Shown: piece by piece, positions 7,871-16,694 of the stretch
How the letters are laid out: every line of letters starts with the position of its first letter
Numbering within the stretch: the first letter of the stretch is position 1
The notes under the pieces: model-generated
Told to the model about the DNA's origin: nothing
Database searches by the model: none
The model's input: the letters and a program-made list of their open reading frames with translations, nothing else
Position numbers and translations under genes: made by a program
Assembly: GCA_023664265.1 (NCBI GenBank)
Contig: JAMPFV010000001.1
Coordinates: 454,107-512,976, forward strand
Source of the DNA: Roseburia sp.
GTDB taxonomy: Bacteria; Bacillota; Clostridia; Lachnospirales; Lachnospiraceae
Reading direction: 5' to 3'
Length of the DNA stretch: 58,870 nt

Positions 7871-9622
7871 TTGAGAAAGAAACTGTCAACTTACATATGG
7901 GAATACAAATGGCCGTACCTCTTCGCCATCCTGTCGCTGGTTATCAGCGTCGGCCTCGATATGCTTGCGCCCATGCTGACCATGCATATCATCGACGACG
8001 TGATCCTCGGCAGACAGCTTGCCCGCCTGCCCTATCTGCTCGGCGGCATCCTGGCGGTGGGCGTCGGCCGCTGTATCTTCCAGTACACCAAGGAATATAC
8101 CTTTGACAAGGCAGGCTGCGCCATCTCCGCGGAGATGCGCAAGGAGCTGTTCAACCACATTCAGGGGCTGAGCAGCAGCTACTTCGACAAGACCAATACC
8201 GGAGAGCTGATGGCGCGCGTCAAGGACGATATCGACCGTATCTTTGATACGCTGACCTATGTGGGGATGCTGCTCATCGAGGTCATCTTCCACACCTGCA
8301 TCGTCCTGTTCTGCATGTACCGGCTTCAGCCTGCGCTGGCCGTCATCCCGACGATCGCGATGATCCTGTCCGCGCTGGTCGCGGTTCTCATGGAGCGGCG
8401 GCTGGATGCCATCTACGAGGAAATCAGCGAGGAGAACGCCGCGCTGAATACCGTGGCCGAGGAAAACCTCGCGGGCGTGCGCACCGTAAAGGCCTTCGCG
8501 CGCGAGAAATTTGAGATTCAAAAGTTTTTGTCACACAATGAACGCTACTACGAGCTGAACATGAAGCAGTCCAAGGTCTTTGTGCGCTATTATCCGTACT
8601 TACAGATTATCACGAAGCTCCTTCCGCTGACAGTGCTCCTGCTCGGCGGCCGCCTCGTCATTCAGAATGTTATCACGCTGGGCGCGCTGGGTGCGTTTCT
8701 GGAGTATTCCAACAACATCGTGTGGCCAATGGAAATGCTCGGCTGGCTGTCCAATTCGTTCTCGGCGGGCATTGCCTCCCACAAGAAGATTAAGGCCGTC
8801 TACGCCAATACCTCGGAGATTCGGGAGCCCCAGGAGCCTGTCGTCCTCGACAAGGTTCAGGGCAAGATCGAGTTCTCGCATGTCTCCTTCCACAAGGCGG
8901 ATATGCATGAGATCCTCCATGACATCTCCTTTGTCGCTGAGGCGGGCACGACCATCGGCATTATGGGCGCAACCGGCGCGGGAAAGACCTCCGTGGTACA
9001 GCTTTTGCAGCGCCAGTATGACGCGACGGACGGCGCCATCCTGCTCGACGGCGTGGACATCACACAGCTTTCCCTGAAACAGCTCCGCGGCAGCATGTCC
9101 GTTGTCATGCAGGACGTGTTCCTCTTCTCGGACACCATCAGCGAGAACGTCAAGCTGGGAAAGAAGGCCTTTATCAGCGACGCGATTGTGCGCAAGGCCT
9201 CCCACGACGCACAGGCGGATGAATTTATCGAGGACATGGAGGACGCCTACGAGACGGTTATCGGGGAGCGCGGCGTCGGACTGTCCGGCGGCCAGAAACA
9301 GCGCATCAGCATCGCCAGGGCCTTTGCGAAGCACGCGCCAATTCTGGTGATGGACGACTCCACCTCCGCGCTGGACATGGAGACGGAGCACGAGATTCAA
9401 AAGACCCTCAAAGAGCTTCCCGATACGACGAAGCTGATCATCGCGCACAGAATCAGCGCGGTGCGCCACGCGGACGAGATTATCGTCCTGGAGAACGGAT
9501 CTATCGCGGAGCGCGGCACGCACGAATCGCTGCTGGCGCAGAAGGGTCTCTACTATATGACCTATGTGTCACAATACGGGGAGCCGCAGCCCGCACAAGG
9601 AGGTGTTGTAAATGGTATATAA
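7871..9622 (+). CDS. Heterodimeric multidrug ABC exporter, degenerate-site subunit (BmrC-like)
   Basis: This 583-residue half-transporter has a six-helix ABC exporter membrane domain (about residues 1-310) and a nucleotide-binding domain. Walker A is GATGAGKTS near 366, the signature LSGGQ near 471, and Walker B is ILVMDDSTSALD near 491. In Walker B the catalytic Glu is replaced by Asp, the hallmark of the degenerate-site partner in BmrCD/LmrCD/TM287-288 exporters. The TTG at 7871 is chosen because AGGAGG precedes it and the protein then starts in the family style (RKKLSTYIWEYKW). The longer in-frame start would lie in the terminator. It overlaps the partner gene by 11 bases. Confidence 0.93.
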   Translation: MRKKLSTYIWEYKWPYLFAILSLVISVGLDMLAPMLTMHIIDDVILGRQLARLPYLLGGILAVGVGRCIFQYTKEYTFDKAGCAISAEMRKELFNHIQGLSSSYFDKTNTGELMARVKDDIDRIFDTLTYVGMLLIEVIFHTCIVLFCMYRLQPALAVIPTIAMILSALVAVLMERRLDAIYEEISEENAALNTVAEENLAGVRTVKAFAREKFEIQKFLSHNERYYELNMKQSKVFVRYYPYLQIITKLLPLTVLLLGGRLVIQNVITLGALGAFLEYSNNIVWPMEMLGWLSNSFSAGIASHKKIKAVYANTSEIREPQEPVVLDKVQGKIEFSHVSFHKADMHEILHDISFVAEAGTTIGIMGATGAGKTSVVQLLQRQYDATDGAILLDGVDITQLSLKQLRGSMSVVMQDVFLFSDTISENVKLGKKAFISDAIVRKASHDAQADEFIEDMEDAYETVIGERGVGLSGGQKQRISIARAFAKHAPILVMDDSTSALDMETEHEIQKTLKELPDTTKLIIAHRISAVRHADEIIVLENGSIAERGTHESLLAQKGLYYMTYVSQYGEPQPAQGGVVNGI

Positions 9623-11393
9623 TTCCTATAAGCAGGATGAGAACCTGAGCGATGTCGGCAAGCTCAAAACGCTTGGCAGACTGTTCTCCTATCTGCTCAA
9701 ACATAAGCTGCCGATTGTCGGCGTGCTGCTGATCATGGCATACTGCGTCGGCGTCAGCCTTGCAAATCCGCTGATCATCGAGGCCGCCATCGACAGGCAC
9801 ATCGCAGTCGGAGACGCCGCAGGCCTGTACCGGCTTGCGGGCCTTGCGCTTTTTCTGAACGCGATTCTGATTGTTCTGGTAAAAGCGCGCATGTACATTA
9901 TGTCGCTGGTGTGCAACAAGGTACTGGTGGAAATCCGCCAGCAGCTTTACACGCACATCCAGACGCTGGATTTTCACTTTTTTGACAGCAGGCCGACAGG
10001 GAAGATCCTCGCCCGCATTATCGGCGACATCAATTCGCTCAAGGACGTGCTGTCCAACAGCGTCACGACGCTTATTCCCGACTTTATCACGGTCTGCGCC
10101 GTTATGGTCATCATGTTCGTCAAGAGTCCGAGGCTTGCGGCAGCGTCCCTGATCAGCGTCCCCCTGATGGTTGTGGGCGTCTGGTTTATCCAGATACGCT
10201 CCCACAGGCGCTGGCAGGTTTTCCGCAAGAAATCCTCGAACCTGAACGCCTTCGTGCACGAGGACTTGTCCGGCATCCGCGTTATCCAGAGCTTCCACGC
10301 GGAGGAGGAGACGCGGGACACCTTTGCGGAGCTTGTCGGTGAGCACCGCAAGAGCTTTGTGGACGCCGTGCGCTATGCCGATTCGTTCGGCTCCGTCATC
10401 GACTTCTGTTGGGGGCTTGGCAGCGTGGCGCTGTGGTACACGGGCATTGTCATCTTGGGGGTTGACGACGCGTCCGTCGGCACGCTGATTGCCTTCGGCT
10501 CCTATATCTCCATGGTGTGGCAGCCGATTATGAACCTCAGCAATTTTTACAACCAATTGATCACCAACATCTCCGGCGCGGAGCGGATTTTTGAGATTCT
10601 GGACACCCGCCCCACGATTACGGACAGGGACGACATCATTCAGATGCCGCCTATCGTCGGCGCGGTGGACTTTGAGCATGTGAGCTTCTCCTACGAGGAC
10701 GGCGATAAAAACGTCCTGAACGACGTAAGCTTCCACATCCATCCGGGGGAGACCATCGCGCTTGTGGGGCCCACCGGAGCGGGAAAGACCACCATCGTAA
10801 ACCTTATCAGCCGTTTTTATGATATTCAGGAGGGAACCATCCGCATAGACGGATATGATGTGAAGTCCGTGAGCATTGAGAGTCTGCGCAGCCAGATGGG
10901 TATTATGACGCAGGACAGCTTCCTGTTCACCGGCACCATCCGCGACAACATCGCGTACGGCAAGCTTGACGCCACCGACGAGGAGATTATCGCCGCGGCG
11001 AAGGCGGTTCACGCGCACGACTTTATCACGAGGCTTCCCGACGGCTATGAGACGCGCCTTGAGGAGCGCGGCGGCGGGCTGTCCGTCGGCCAGAAGCAGC
11101 TCCTCGCGCTCGCGCGCACAATGGTGAGTATGCCTAAGATCTTGATACTCGACGAGGCGACCTCCAGCATTGACACCAAGACGGAGCTGCTCGTCCAGGA
11201 GGGAATCGAGGCGCTTCTCAAGGGGCGCACCTCGTTCGTGATCGCGCACCGCCTGTCAACCATTCAGAAGGCCGACCGCATCTTTGTCATTGACGACGGC
11301 GGCATTGTCGAGGAGGGCAGCGCCGCGCAGCTCATGGCCAAAAAGGGCGCGTACTACAGGCTGTACACGGCGCAGCTTCAGGATGTGATTTAA
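9612..11393 (+). CDS. Heterodimeric multidrug ABC exporter, catalytic subunit (BmrD-like)
   Basis: The 593-residue partner has a six-helix exporter domain (about residues 30-330) and a nucleotide-binding domain with Walker A GPTGAGKTT near 386 and a consensus Walker B (ILILDEATSSID, near 510). Its signature reads LSVGQ rather than LSGGQ. In the heterodimer this altered signature faces the partner's Asp-containing Walker B, so both changes fall in the same nucleotide site. This supports one degenerate and one working ATPase site. Start ATG at 9612 follows AAGGAGG by 7 bases. The complex should export drugs or lipids from the cytoplasm or inner leaflet; the substrate is not visible. Confidence 0.94.
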   Translation: MVYNSYKQDENLSDVGKLKTLGRLFSYLLKHKLPIVGVLLIMAYCVGVSLANPLIIEAAIDRHIAVGDAAGLYRLAGLALFLNAILIVLVKARMYIMSLVCNKVLVEIRQQLYTHIQTLDFHFFDSRPTGKILARIIGDINSLKDVLSNSVTTLIPDFITVCAVMVIMFVKSPRLAAASLISVPLMVVGVWFIQIRSHRRWQVFRKKSSNLNAFVHEDLSGIRVIQSFHAEEETRDTFAELVGEHRKSFVDAVRYADSFGSVIDFCWGLGSVALWYTGIVILGVDDASVGTLIAFGSYISMVWQPIMNLSNFYNQLITNISGAERIFEILDTRPTITDRDDIIQMPPIVGAVDFEHVSFSYEDGDKNVLNDVSFHIHPGETIALVGPTGAGKTTIVNLISRFYDIQEGTIRIDGYDVKSVSIESLRSQMGIMTQDSFLFTGTIRDNIAYGKLDATDEEIIAAAKAVHAHDFITRLPDGYETRLEERGGGLSVGQKQLLALARTMVSMPKILILDEATSSIDTKTELLVQEGIEALLKGRTSFVIAHRLSTIQKADRIFVIDDGGIVEEGSAAQLMAKKGAYYRLYTAQLQDVI

Positions 11394-11416
11394 GATTTAT
11401 AACAAGTGCGTCTGAC

Positions 11417-12610
11417 TCAGGGGGTGGTGAAAGCCGCCCCCAATACATTTCTGAGCTTTCTCGTCAGCGTAAAGGTTCCCGAGTCCTTCAATTGCAGCAT
11501 CATCATAAATATCGTGTCCTCCTGCGGCATATTGGCGAAATAAGGCCCGAGCCAGCCGTCCCAGCCATACTCGCCCATGGAGCCGTTTATTACGCCCAGC
11601 GACGGATTTGTCATAATGCGCATCAGATTTCCGTAGGTAAAGCCCGCCAGATTGTCCCAGCCCTTCATCATCTCCTGCTGGCAGGGCAGCAGACTGCAGT
11701 TGGTCATATAGGCGACCGTCCCCTGCGCCAGATACCTTCTGCCGCGGTAGATTCCCTTATTCAGCAGCATCTGCGCAAAATGCTTATAATCCTCTATCGA
11801 GGAGACCAGTCCCGCGCCGCCCGATTCATAGCGGATATCCGCATCCATATGATTGCAGATGCCCAGATGGTTGCCGTGGTACTCTCTCAGGCCGTCAGGC
11901 GCTGCCTCATAGACCTTGGTCAGACGCCCGCGCTTTTCCTCGGGCACAGCAAACGCCGTGTCCTTCATTCCCAGCGGCGCAAAAAATTCTTGTTCCAAGA
12001 ACTCCCCAAAGCGCATACCGCTTGCCGCCTCAACCACCGCGCCCAAGATGTCCGCGCTCACGCCGTAGCGCCAGCCCTCCCCCGGCTGGAAGGCCAGTCT
12101 GCCCTCCCCCAGCTTCGAGGCCGCCTCCATCGTCGTCATCGGATTGTCCGAATAGAGCCTGCGGTCGAGCTCATCGAACACGCGCGCCGCGTCCCTGCTT
12201 GCGGGGTCAGGGTCACAGTTGTATGTCAGCCCCGAGGTCATGGACAGGCAGTCTCTCACCGTCACCTTCCGATTCGCCGGCGCCTCTCCGTTTTCTGACG
12301 CCACTGTCATTTTTTCAAAGCTCGGTATGTACTTCCCGATCGGGTCGAGCAGATCGATCACGCCGCGCTCCATCAGGAGCATCACTGCCGCCGCCGTCAC
12401 GGGCTTTGTCATCGAATACAGGCGGAACAGGCTGTCGCGCCCAATTTTCTTCCTAGCGGAAATATCCGCGTACCCCGCCTCCGCATAGTAGATTTCCTCT
12501 CCCTTATGCAGCACACACAGATTTGCCCCCGCAATCTCCTGCCTTGCCACGCTCTCCTCCAGAAGCTCTCCCAGTCTCGGCAGCCGCTCCCTGTCTATTG
12601 TTCTCTCCAT
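11417..12610 (-). CDS. Serine hydrolase of the class C beta-lactamase/EstB family
   Basis: The 397-residue protein has the catalytic S-x-x-K motif as SMTK at residues 66-69 and a YGV-type tyrosine motif (RYGVSADIL, near residue 177). The late part includes GSMGEYGWDG, in the position of the third box, without a clear K-T-G. This fits EstB-like esterases and D-aminopeptidase-like members rather than true beta-lactamases. No signal peptide is present, so it is probably cytoplasmic. The ATG at 12608-12610 is preceded by AAGGAGG 8 bases upstream; a GTG 3 bases earlier is possible. It is the last gene of a five-gene operon, 14 bases after the histidine kinase. Confidence 0.85.
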   Translation of the reverse strand: MERTIDRERLPRLGELLEESVARQEIAGANLCVLHKGEEIYYAEAGYADISARKKIGRDSLFRLYSMTKPVTAAAVMLLMERGVIDLLDPIGKYIPSFEKMTVASENGEAPANRKVTVRDCLSMTSGLTYNCDPDPASRDAARVFDELDRRLYSDNPMTTMEAASKLGEGRLAFQPGEGWRYGVSADILGAVVEAASGMRFGEFLEQEFFAPLGMKDTAFAVPEEKRGRLTKVYEAAPDGLREYHGNHLGICNHMDADIRYESGGAGLVSSIEDYKHFAQMLLNKGIYRGRRYLAQGTVAYMTNCSLLPCQQEMMKGWDNLAGFTYGNLMRIMTNPSLGVINGSMGEYGWDGWLGPYFANMPQEDTIFMMMLQLKDSGTFTLTRKLRNVLGAAFTTP

Positions 12611-12624
12611 CACACAGGCCTCCT

Positions 12625-14406
12625 TTATGTATACAAGAAGTGATACATTTTCTGAAATAAATCGTCCACATCAATCGGCTTCGCGACATGCGCGTTCATG
12701 CCGGAGCTGAGTGCCTTCTCAACGTCCTGCGCAAAGGCGTTGGCCGTCATCGCGATGATCGGCACCGCCAGCGCGTCCCGCCTGTCCATGCTGCGAATCA
12801 CCTTCGCCGCGCCGTACCCGTCCATCCCTGGCAGTTGGATATCCATCAGAATCAGATCAAAATAGTTCTCCGACGCGCCGCTCACAATATCGAGCGCCTC
12901 CTCCGCGTCCCAAGCGCACACGACATGCGCCTGTGTCCGCTCCAGAATCGCCTTGATGATCTCCATATTAATCTCGTTATCCTCCACCACGAGGAGATTT
13001 TTGCCTTTTGCATCCAGCACCGTAATGCCGTCCTCGTCCTTGGTGAGCGCATTCTCAAGATTGCTGTCCACCCTGAAACGCACATGGATGGAGAAGCGCG
13101 TGCCCACATCCAGCTCGCTGTCAATCTTCAGCTCCGCACCCATCGCGTCCAGAATGCTCTTGGTGATGCTCATACCGATGCCGGAGCCCTCCGTCTTCTT
13201 GACATACCTGCTGTCGCTGCGCTCAAAGGGCTTGAAAATATAGCCGTCAATAAACTCCTGCGACATGCCGATGCCCGTATCCTCTATCACGAAGTCAAAT
13301 TCCGCATAGCCCGCATGTGCGCATTCCGTCTGCGTCACCCGCATTTCCACATGCCCAAACGCCTTTGTGAACTTGATGCTGTTGCTGAGCAGATTCATCA
13401 ATACCTGACGCAGGCGCACCGCGTCCCCAATCAGATTGCCGTCCCGCACCTGGCAGAGAACCTTCAAATCCACCTTCCTGCTGTAGGCCATCTGCGACAA
13501 TACCAACTGGACATTCTCGACCAGCTCCTCCATGTTGAACTGGTTGTCCTTGAGCTTGAGCACATCCCGCATCTCAATCTCAGACATATCCAGAATATTG
13601 TTCAGAAGCGTCAAAAGCTGCGTCGAGGAAATCGTAATCTTGTCCAGACACTCCTGAAGCTTCTCCCTGTCGTCGATATTGTACTTGGCAATATCCGTCA
13701 TGCCCACAATCGCATTCATCGGCGTGCGGATGTCATGCGACATGCTTGCCAGAAAGTCCGTCTTGGCCTCGTTCGCCCGCTGCGCGTTCAGCTTCTCCTG
13801 CTCCGCCGTATTCACTGCCTCCGCAATCCGCTTCTTCTGCCTGTCCTCGATCCGCCTCTGGTACTTGAGCATGGTGCCCGTTGCAACCGCGACCGTCACC
13901 AGCGCAATCAGGTTGTCCCAGTAGTAATAGGACTCCTCCTCATTCAGCAGGAGCAGCTCCGGATGATAATACGCATACAATATGATCCCCACATCGACCA
14001 GCAGCGCGAGCGGCAGCATCACCTTAAAATAACGCCCCTCCGTCATCATGGCCAGCAAAACAACGCCGAACGTCATCCAAATCGGCATTCCCGACTGGAT
14101 CCCGCCGCCCTCCGCGAACAGGAACATAAACGGAAACACGATAAAATCCACAATGCCGATAACCATCGCCGAGAATACGGGAATCTGACGCGGATAGAGG
14201 TTCCCCAGCGCCGCGACCGCGATGAGAAATACCAGAAAAGCCAGCATCGCGATCAGCCCGTCAAGCGCATAGCCCATCAGATATTCCGTGATCACCAGAA
14301 TCACCACCGCCAGAATCCCGATTCCCAGAATGGAATTGTACCGCAAAAGACCGGAATCCACCCGTTCCACATATTCCCTTATCCTCTTTTCTATCTCCTT
14401 CACCAT
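12625..14406 (-). CDS. Hybrid sensor histidine kinase with C-terminal receiver domain
   Basis: The 593-residue protein has about six membrane helices in the first 170 residues, a coiled linker, and a HisKA domain with the phosphoacceptor His in SMSHDIRTPMNAI near residue 224. An HATPase domain follows (N-box around LMNLLSNSIKF, G1 box EDTGIGMS). The receiver domain begins at LLVVEDNEINME, with the phosphoacceptor Asp in LILMDIQLPG near 519 and the conserved Thr and Lys downstream. The first periplasmic loops are short, so the membrane domain itself may sense. ATG at 14404-14406 is supported by GAGGGG upstream. No separate response regulator lies nearby, so output may pass through another protein. 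Confidence 0.93.
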   Translation of the reverse strand: MVKEIEKRIREYVERVDSGLLRYNSILGIGILAVVILVITEYLMGYALDGLIAMLAFLVFLIAVAALGNLYPRQIPVFSAMVIGIVDFIVFPFMFLFAEGGGIQSGMPIWMTFGVVLLAMMTEGRYFKVMLPLALLVDVGIILYAYYHPELLLLNEEESYYYWDNLIALVTVAVATGTMLKYQRRIEDRQKKRIAEAVNTAEQEKLNAQRANEAKTDFLASMSHDIRTPMNAIVGMTDIAKYNIDDREKLQECLDKITISSTQLLTLLNNILDMSEIEMRDVLKLKDNQFNMEELVENVQLVLSQMAYSRKVDLKVLCQVRDGNLIGDAVRLRQVLMNLLSNSIKFTKAFGHVEMRVTQTECAHAGYAEFDFVIEDTGIGMSQEFIDGYIFKPFERSDSRYVKKTEGSGIGMSITKSILDAMGAELKIDSELDVGTRFSIHVRFRVDSNLENALTKDEDGITVLDAKGKNLLVVEDNEINMEIIKAILERTQAHVVCAWDAEEALDIVSGASENYFDLILMDIQLPGMDGYGAAKVIRSMDRRDALAVPIIAMTANAFAQDVEKALSSGMNAHVAKPIDVDDLFQKMYHFLYT

Positions 14407-14416
14407 AGCAGTCCCC

Positions 14417-15319
14417 TCACGTTCCTTCATCCCTTATATCTTTATCATTATCGTTCTCTTCCCGCTGTGTAAACTCCAGAAACTCATTGAACGCGTGCGC
14501 GTGCATTCTGGAGACCGCATACGGGTTCCTGCGCAGCAGTGCGCGCATTCCGGTGTATTCCTTCCCCCGCTTCGCCTTCTCGAGCTTCTCAAGCAGCGAC
14601 GGCTTCGGCGCCTCCTTGTGCTTCCTGCCGCTCTCGCCGAGCTTGTCGTACAGCTCCTTGCCCGTGTCGAGCGCCGTGCTGATCTTGCGCAGGCCTGCCT
14701 CCGATTTCTCCTTCAGGCTCCCGCCATAGAAGGCCGAGAGCACCTCAAACCGCCTATACAGATGCCGGAACTCCTCATTGTTCTCCTCCAAGCTGATTAA
14801 CAGCTCCTTCAAATCCAACGCCTCGCGCACGCTCATCGCCATATCAACAGAGATGTATGCCGTCAGCGCAAAGACAATCCCCTCCAGCAGGTTCGGATTC
14901 ATCCGCAGGACAAGCCGCTCCACCGGATTGTGCCCATACATGGTCAGGAGCACGGAGAACACGCCCCACGCAAGGGAGGACAGCGCACAGATATGCCCGT
15001 TCAGGTTCAGCGGCTTGCCGCTGTAATCCCAATACCGCACATGGAACAGCCGCTCCATCGCCACCCCCGTAAAATATTCCAGCACGGTGGCGCTCACCAT
15101 GCCGACCAGAAAGACCGGCAGCGCAGCCGCCCGAAATGGCAGCGTAAATATCAGCACCACGATGGCTCCTGAACCGTATATTGGCAGAAACGGCCCGCGC
15201 ATAAACCCTCTGTTCACCCATTTCCCCTGGCGCACAGACACATAACAGGTCTCCCAGACCCATCCCAGAAAGCAGTAAAAATAAAAGAAAAATAACCAAG
15301 CCGAAAATGTATATCTCAT
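14417..15319 (-). CDS. CmpB/type IV ABC-transporter-like membrane protein (DUF1113 type)
   Basis: This 300-residue protein has about five membrane helices in the first 180 residues, then a long charged helical tail (coiled-coil likely). The opening (FFFYFYCFLGWVWET) and the NRGFMRGPFLPIYGSGA stretch are typical of the family PF06541, whose function is not established. ATG at 15317-15319 is preceded by AGGGGA. It lies between the SRAP gene (19 bases) and the histidine kinase (10 bases), so it is co-transcribed. The tail ends in a basic segment. A scaffolding or transport role is only a guess. Confidence 0.8.
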   Translation of the reverse strand: MRYTFSAWLFFFYFYCFLGWVWETCYVSVRQGKWVNRGFMRGPFLPIYGSGAIVVLIFTLPFRAAALPVFLVGMVSATVLEYFTGVAMERLFHVRYWDYSGKPLNLNGHICALSSLAWGVFSVLLTMYGHNPVERLVLRMNPNLLEGIVFALTAYISVDMAMSVREALDLKELLISLEENNEEFRHLYRRFEVLSAFYGGSLKEKSEAGLRKISTALDTGKELYDKLGESGRKHKEAPKPSLLEKLEKAKRGKEYTGMRALLRRNPYAVSRMHAHAFNEFLEFTQREENDNDKDIRDEGT

Positions 15320-15338
15320 CTTTATCCCCTGTCCGTTC

Positions 15339-15938
15339 TCAAACTTTCCTCGCCGCTTCACCCAACCATTCCGCCAGGCTCTGCTGCACATACATCTCTA
15401 TATTAGCGTTTCCCGTATCCGTTTCCAAGTCTTTTTTCTCCAAAAACGACTGTCTGCCCATTATTTTCCCGTCCAAGAGCGCGTCCGCCTCCTCCGGCAT
15501 GCCAAACCATGCCGGGAACTCCTCCCTGCTGATCAGCACCGGCATTCTGTCGTGTATCCCGCGCATCCGCTCATTGGCCGGCGCCGTGAGAATCACAAAG
15601 CGTCCCGCCTCCCCCGGCAGTCCCGTCCAAACGCCCGCCATAAAAAGCTCTGACTTGTCCTCTCCGCAGAAGCAGTGCCGCCGCCTCTCCCTGTCCCACT
15701 CAAAAAAGCCGTCCGCCGGTATCAGACACCGCCTTTTCAGATAATCCCGTCCGAACAAAGGCTTCCCGCGTATGCTCTCGCCCCTCGCGTTGATGATAAG
15801 CCGCCCCTTGTCCCGCCCCTCATAGCCCCATTTCACCATGCAGGGAGCGGCCCCCGGTTCCGTTATGATCGGGGCGTACTCAGAGGGAGCAACCTCGCGC
15901 GTCCCATATGCGCCCGCTAAGTAATATCTTCCACACAT
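15339..15938 (-). CDS. SRAP domain protein (YedK/HMCES-like abasic-site DNA-protein crosslinker)
   Basis: The protein begins MCGRYY, so Cys2 becomes the exposed catalytic residue that forms a thiazolidine crosslink to abasic sites in single-stranded DNA. The other family residues are visible: Asn in IINARGES, Glu in DGFFEW, and His in GIHDRMPV. At 199 residues it is slightly short because the segment between the Cys and the Asn is compact. ATG at 15936-15938 must be the start since Cys2 is essential; an upstream in-frame extension is therefore rejected. It overlaps the end of thiN by 22 bases. Confidence 0.93.
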   Translation of the reverse strand: MCGRYYLAGAYGTREVAPSEYAPIITEPGAAPCMVKWGYEGRDKGRLIINARGESIRGKPLFGRDYLKRRCLIPADGFFEWDRERRRHCFCGEDKSELFMAGVWTGLPGEAGRFVILTAPANERMRGIHDRMPVLISREEFPAWFGMPEEADALLDGKIMGRQSFLEKKDLETDTGNANIEMYVQQSLAEWLGEAARKV

Positions 15939-16594
15939 ATCAGAAGCTTTCCCTCCCTCACTGTTATCGTGCTCTCCCTGTCCGTAAATTCGTTGCTCAC
16001 GCCAATCGGGAAGTCCTGCCGCACACACGCATCCGTAAGCGAATATCGAAGTCCCCTCTCCGTCACACCGTGCGCATCCCCACCGTAAGCAAACACGGAT
16101 ATTCTGCGGTTTTCGCGGTACATGGAGGCGGGATAACGCATCTGTCCGCCGCACAGCAGCTCCATGCTCACATGCCGGCCGTACAGCACGCCCTTGGCCC
16201 CGTGATTACTCAGATAATCGAGACACTGAATATTGGCAAGCGTGTGACGGATGCTGCCGCCAAGCGCGCCATACAGCGCGAACCGTCTGTACCCCCGCGC
16301 AAGCCCCTCCTTTATCGCCGCCAGCATGTCCGTATCATCCTTTTCCACCGGAAGCCGCCGAATGCAGATGCCATCCGCTGCACAGGCTCCCGCAAGAGAA
16401 GCCTCCCCGAGGGAATCCATATCCCCTATCAGCATATCCGGCCGGATTCCCAACGCCTGTGCGTATGTGAATCCGCCGTCCGCCGCGATACAGAAATCTC
16501 CCTCCTCCGGCTGCAAATCCTCCTCGCTGATCAGCTGCCCTTTTTGAAGCTCTCCCGCGCCTATAATCACACATTTCCCGATACGCTCTTCCAT
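15917..16594 (-). CDS. thiN: Thiamine diphosphokinase
   Basis: The enzyme pyrophosphorylates thiamine to thiamine diphosphate. The 225-residue protein shows the N-terminal catalytic domain motifs: CIAADGGFTYAQALGIRPD, IGDMDSLG, and LPVEKDDTDM for metal and ATP binding, followed by GALGGSIRHTLANI. The beta-rich thiamine-binding domain follows, ending around TDRESTITVREGKLLI. ATG at 16592-16594 is chosen with a GGAG site about 8 bases upstream. An earlier ATG at 16663 has its purine tract only one base away. It is the first gene of the five-gene minus-strand operon. In many Firmicutes it sits near rpe/rsgA; the SRAP neighbour is unusual. Confidence 0.93.
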   Translation of the reverse strand: MEERIGKCVIIGAGELQKGQLISEEDLQPEEGDFCIAADGGFTYAQALGIRPDMLIGDMDSLGEASLAGACAADGICIRRLPVEKDDTDMLAAIKEGLARGYRRFALYGALGGSIRHTLANIQCLDYLSNHGAKGVLYGRHVSMELLCGGQMRYPASMYRENRRISVFAYGGDAHGVTERGLRYSLTDACVRQDFPIGVSNEFTDRESTITVREGKLLICVEDIT

Positions 16595-16694
16595 CCGCAC
16601 TCCGTCTCCCGTTCTCACAGCCACACGACACGGATAAAATGCAGATGTATCAGACACCTGCATTCTCCCATACCGCTATATAACTCAAGTCTGT

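Noticed and set aside
9501..11249. Very long antisense open frame (about 580 codons) opposite the second ABC gene
   Set aside because: The plus strand encodes all ABC motifs; the antisense product is Arg/Asp/His-biased and matches nothing. It is a GC-rich codon shadow.
11420..11447. GGGGGTGGT/GCCGCCCCC hairpin as terminator of the ABC operon
   Set aside because: It overlaps the end of the convergent serine hydrolase coding sequence and has no T-run, so it is not supported as a terminator.
12688..14472. Long antisense open frame opposite the histidine kinase
   Set aside because: The minus strand carries every kinase and receiver motif; the antisense product is His/Arg-rich low-complexity sequence.
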